Both the position numbers and the translations under genes were made by a program. From contig JBDREF010000117.1 of assembly GCA_043820045.1 (NCBI GenBank), positions 1-6,156 on the forward strand: a stretch of 6,156 nt of DNA. The letters run 5' to 3'. Positions 5,089-6,156 of this stretch are shown here, one piece after another; position 1 is the stretch's first letter, and every line of letters starts with the position of its first letter. A model generated the notes under the pieces. The model ran no database searches, was not told the origin of the DNA, and worked only from the letters and a program-made list of their open reading frames with translations. This DNA is from JBDREF01 sp043820045. GTDB lineage: Bacteria > Planctomycetota > Phycisphaerae > Sedimentisphaerales > Anaerobacaceae.

Positions 5089-5919
5089 CTAAGAGCCTTC
5101 CTGGGTTCGTCGGCACAGGCCGATCAGCCACTTCTGCTGTTCGACTGTAAGGTAAGGTCGTAACACTAACACGTGACTTGTGATTCGCCGTTCGATTTGG
5201 CTATGGGCCTCGACGAGTTTGTCTATCTGTTGCAGCAGTGCTTCATCGGTGCTCTGAGCGTCCTCGAACAGGACGAGCAGATTGGTCCTTTCGGCCAGCA
5301 AGGCATCGCGGAGACGCGCGGAATCCGTTTCGAAGTCGGGGTCCTTGTCCTGCAGGATGCTGATTTGCTCTTCGTCCAGTCTTAGTCTGCGGGCCAGCCT
5401 GTCCTTTGCTCTCATACCCATTCCGTAGCCGCCTCCGCCGCCTCTGCCCCGCCCGGCTCCACGGCCGTATCCGTAGCCTCGACCGGCGGGCTCACCAAGC
5501 CTGGATATCGGGCCTCTGAGGGTCTCGGCGCAGAGGCTCATCAGGTAATCCCGGTTGCCCGCAGGCAGCTTCCCGCGAAGTTCCACCACGTGCTCGCCTG
5601 CTCGTCTCATCAGATGCTCGTGTGCCGCCGTAACAGACTCGGCAAACTCCAGGACAACCTCATCGGGCGTGCACGGATCTTCCAATGCCGATGCGAGAGA
5701 TGTCTGCTTTGTCACAAGATTCGTCACGAGCCCGTCAAGTTCCTTGGAGAATTTCTCCTCCAGCGCTATAGCGGGACGAGATGCATCGCTGAGCCACTTC
5801 TGGGACCGGCCGTATTGCATCTCTCTTTCGCCAAGGGCGGTCGAGCGGCCGTTGAAGAAGGAAACCGCTCCGCAGACGAACGCGACTGCCGCAACTATCG
5901 CTGTTCTTCTTCGATTCAT
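5089..5919 (-). CDS. Membrane-anchored ZraP/CnrX-like sensor, internally duplicated
   Basis: 276-residue envelope protein. Residues 7-22 form a signal anchor (no good lipobox), so the rest should face the periplasm. Two helical-hairpin domains follow, at residues 57-136 and 196-275. They align without gaps over 80 positions with 24 identities by my hand count. Each has the pattern ED...DE, AH, RR, H-V-x-x-LR, L...L-x-x-LC. His100/His239, His110/His249 and Cys130/Cys269 are conserved and are candidate metal or redox ligands. The second copy has the LTVEQQ motif typical of the ZraP/CpxP/CnrX superfamily. A Gly/Arg/Tyr-rich linker (142-170) separates the copies. These families sense or buffer Zn, Ni, Co or Cu, or envelope stress; the ligand here is unknown. 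ATG 5919 follows AGGGGGGG with eight-base spacing and overlaps the stop of the upstream gene (ATGA), implying translational coupling. A general envelope chaperone is an alternative. Confidence 0.75.
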   Translation of the reverse strand: MNRRRTAIVAAVAFVCGAVSFFNGRSTALGEREMQYGRSQKWLSDASRPAIALEEKFSKELDGLVTNLVTKQTSLASALEDPCTPDEVVLEFAESVTAAHEHLMRRAGEHVVELRGKLPAGNRDYLMSLCAETLRGPISRLGEPAGRGYGYGRGAGRGRGGGGGYGMGMRAKDRLARRLRLDEEQISILQDKDPDFETDSARLRDALLAERTNLLVLFEDAQSTDEALLQQIDKLVEAHSQIERRITSHVLVLRPYLTVEQQKWLIGLCRRTQEGS

Positions 5920-6156
5920 CGCTCTTGCCCCCCCTGGCCCTGAGGGCTACTCGACGAGTCGTCTTCCAGTATCAACCATGCCAACTCGCTCGACCATTCC
6001 AGACCAAGTGCGGAAAGATATTCCGGCCGGTCTTTCGAAGCTGCGGCGGTCTCCATATTTCCCGTCACGCTCGACCTTCCCAGCCTGTGTCCGATGGCTA
6101 CGGCGATGATGATCGATGCGGCCACGCGCAGCACAAGTGCATAAATCGTAGGAGTC
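5916..6156 (-). CDS. Small single-pass membrane protein, 5'-partial
   Basis: About 80 residues are visible. The frame is open to the right edge (TPTIYALVLRVAAS...), so the GTG at 6134 is not necessarily the start and the gene probably begins just outside the window. One membrane helix (IYALVLRVAASIIIAVAIG) lies near the visible N-terminus. It is followed by a hydrophilic tail of about 50 residues containing EYLSALGLEWSSELAWLIL and an acidic DDSSSS stretch. The stop TGA (5918-5916) overlaps the sensor's ATG by four bases, so both are made from one mRNA and are likely partners. By analogy with cnrYXH-type loci it could be an anti-sigma or accessory protein next to a sigma-factor gene beyond the edge, but nothing in the visible sequence shows an anti-sigma domain. 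Function unknown. Confidence 0.65.
   Translation of the reverse strand, partial: TPTIYALVLRVAASIIIAVAIGHRLGRSSVTGNMETAAASKDRPEYLSALGLEWSSELAWLILEDDSSSSPQGQGGQER

Noticed and set aside
3172..5170. 11-bp repeat GTAACACTAAC at 3172-3182 and 5160-5170
   Set aside because: A few exact 11-base matches are expected by chance in 6 kb, and the flanks do not match.
5555..6109. 184-codon open frame on the plus strand
   Set aside because: Antisense to the sensor gene and its coupled partner; low-complexity Ser/Arg/Pro translation with no recognisable domain.

Overview
The window looks like a piece of a planctomycete chromosome, most likely from the Phycisphaerae (Sedimentisphaerales-like anaerobes). 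The main clue is the pilin-like protein at 3278-4060. It joins a FTLIELLVVIAIIALL-type N-terminus to a C-terminal half (RH-x-G...N, KVGIKELW, GPWTKAGGV, DWPSWM) that I associate from memory with large families in Phycisphaerae and Lentisphaerae. The window is moderately GC-rich and its genes sit in small groups on both strands. No rRNA, tRNA, CRISPR array, transposase or phage gene was seen. The assignment rests on recognition, not on a search.

Layout. Positions 1-2304 (+) hold a two-gene unit: a GT4 glycosyltransferase whose 5' end lies outside the window, followed after one base by a compact (alpha/alpha)6-barrel glycosidase of the GH100 / amylo-alpha-1,6-glucosidase type. Next is a small acidic protein of unknown function (2418-2627, +) with a very strong ribosome binding site. 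It converges on a STAS-domain anti-sigma-factor antagonist (2673-2999, -). A well-formed sigma70-type promoter with an extended -10 element (3204-3232) precedes the pilin-like gene. A DUF4405-type membrane protein (4240-5052, +) follows, and its linker region carries several repeat sequences in frame. It converges on a two-gene minus-strand unit at the right edge: a small membrane protein, cut by the window edge, whose stop codon overlaps by ATGA the start of a membrane-anchored ZraP/CnrX-like sensor (5089-5919).

How the genes may work together. The first pair probably makes and trims a glucan, disaccharide or glycoside. The right-hand unit looks like an envelope metal- or stress-sensing module, with the DUF4405 protein (two histidines in a membrane segment, possible haem ligands) as a plausible partner. 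These links are inferred from gene order only.

Most notable observations: (a) the sensor is an ungapped internal duplication of 80 residues with His, His and Cys conserved in both halves around a Gly/Arg/Tyr-rich linker; (b) a 79-bp imperfect palindrome plus a GCCCGC-AG-GCGGGC palindrome lie inside the DUF4405 gene without breaking its frame; (c) an exact 17-bp palindromic repeat occurs both between two convergent genes and inside the same DUF4405 linker.
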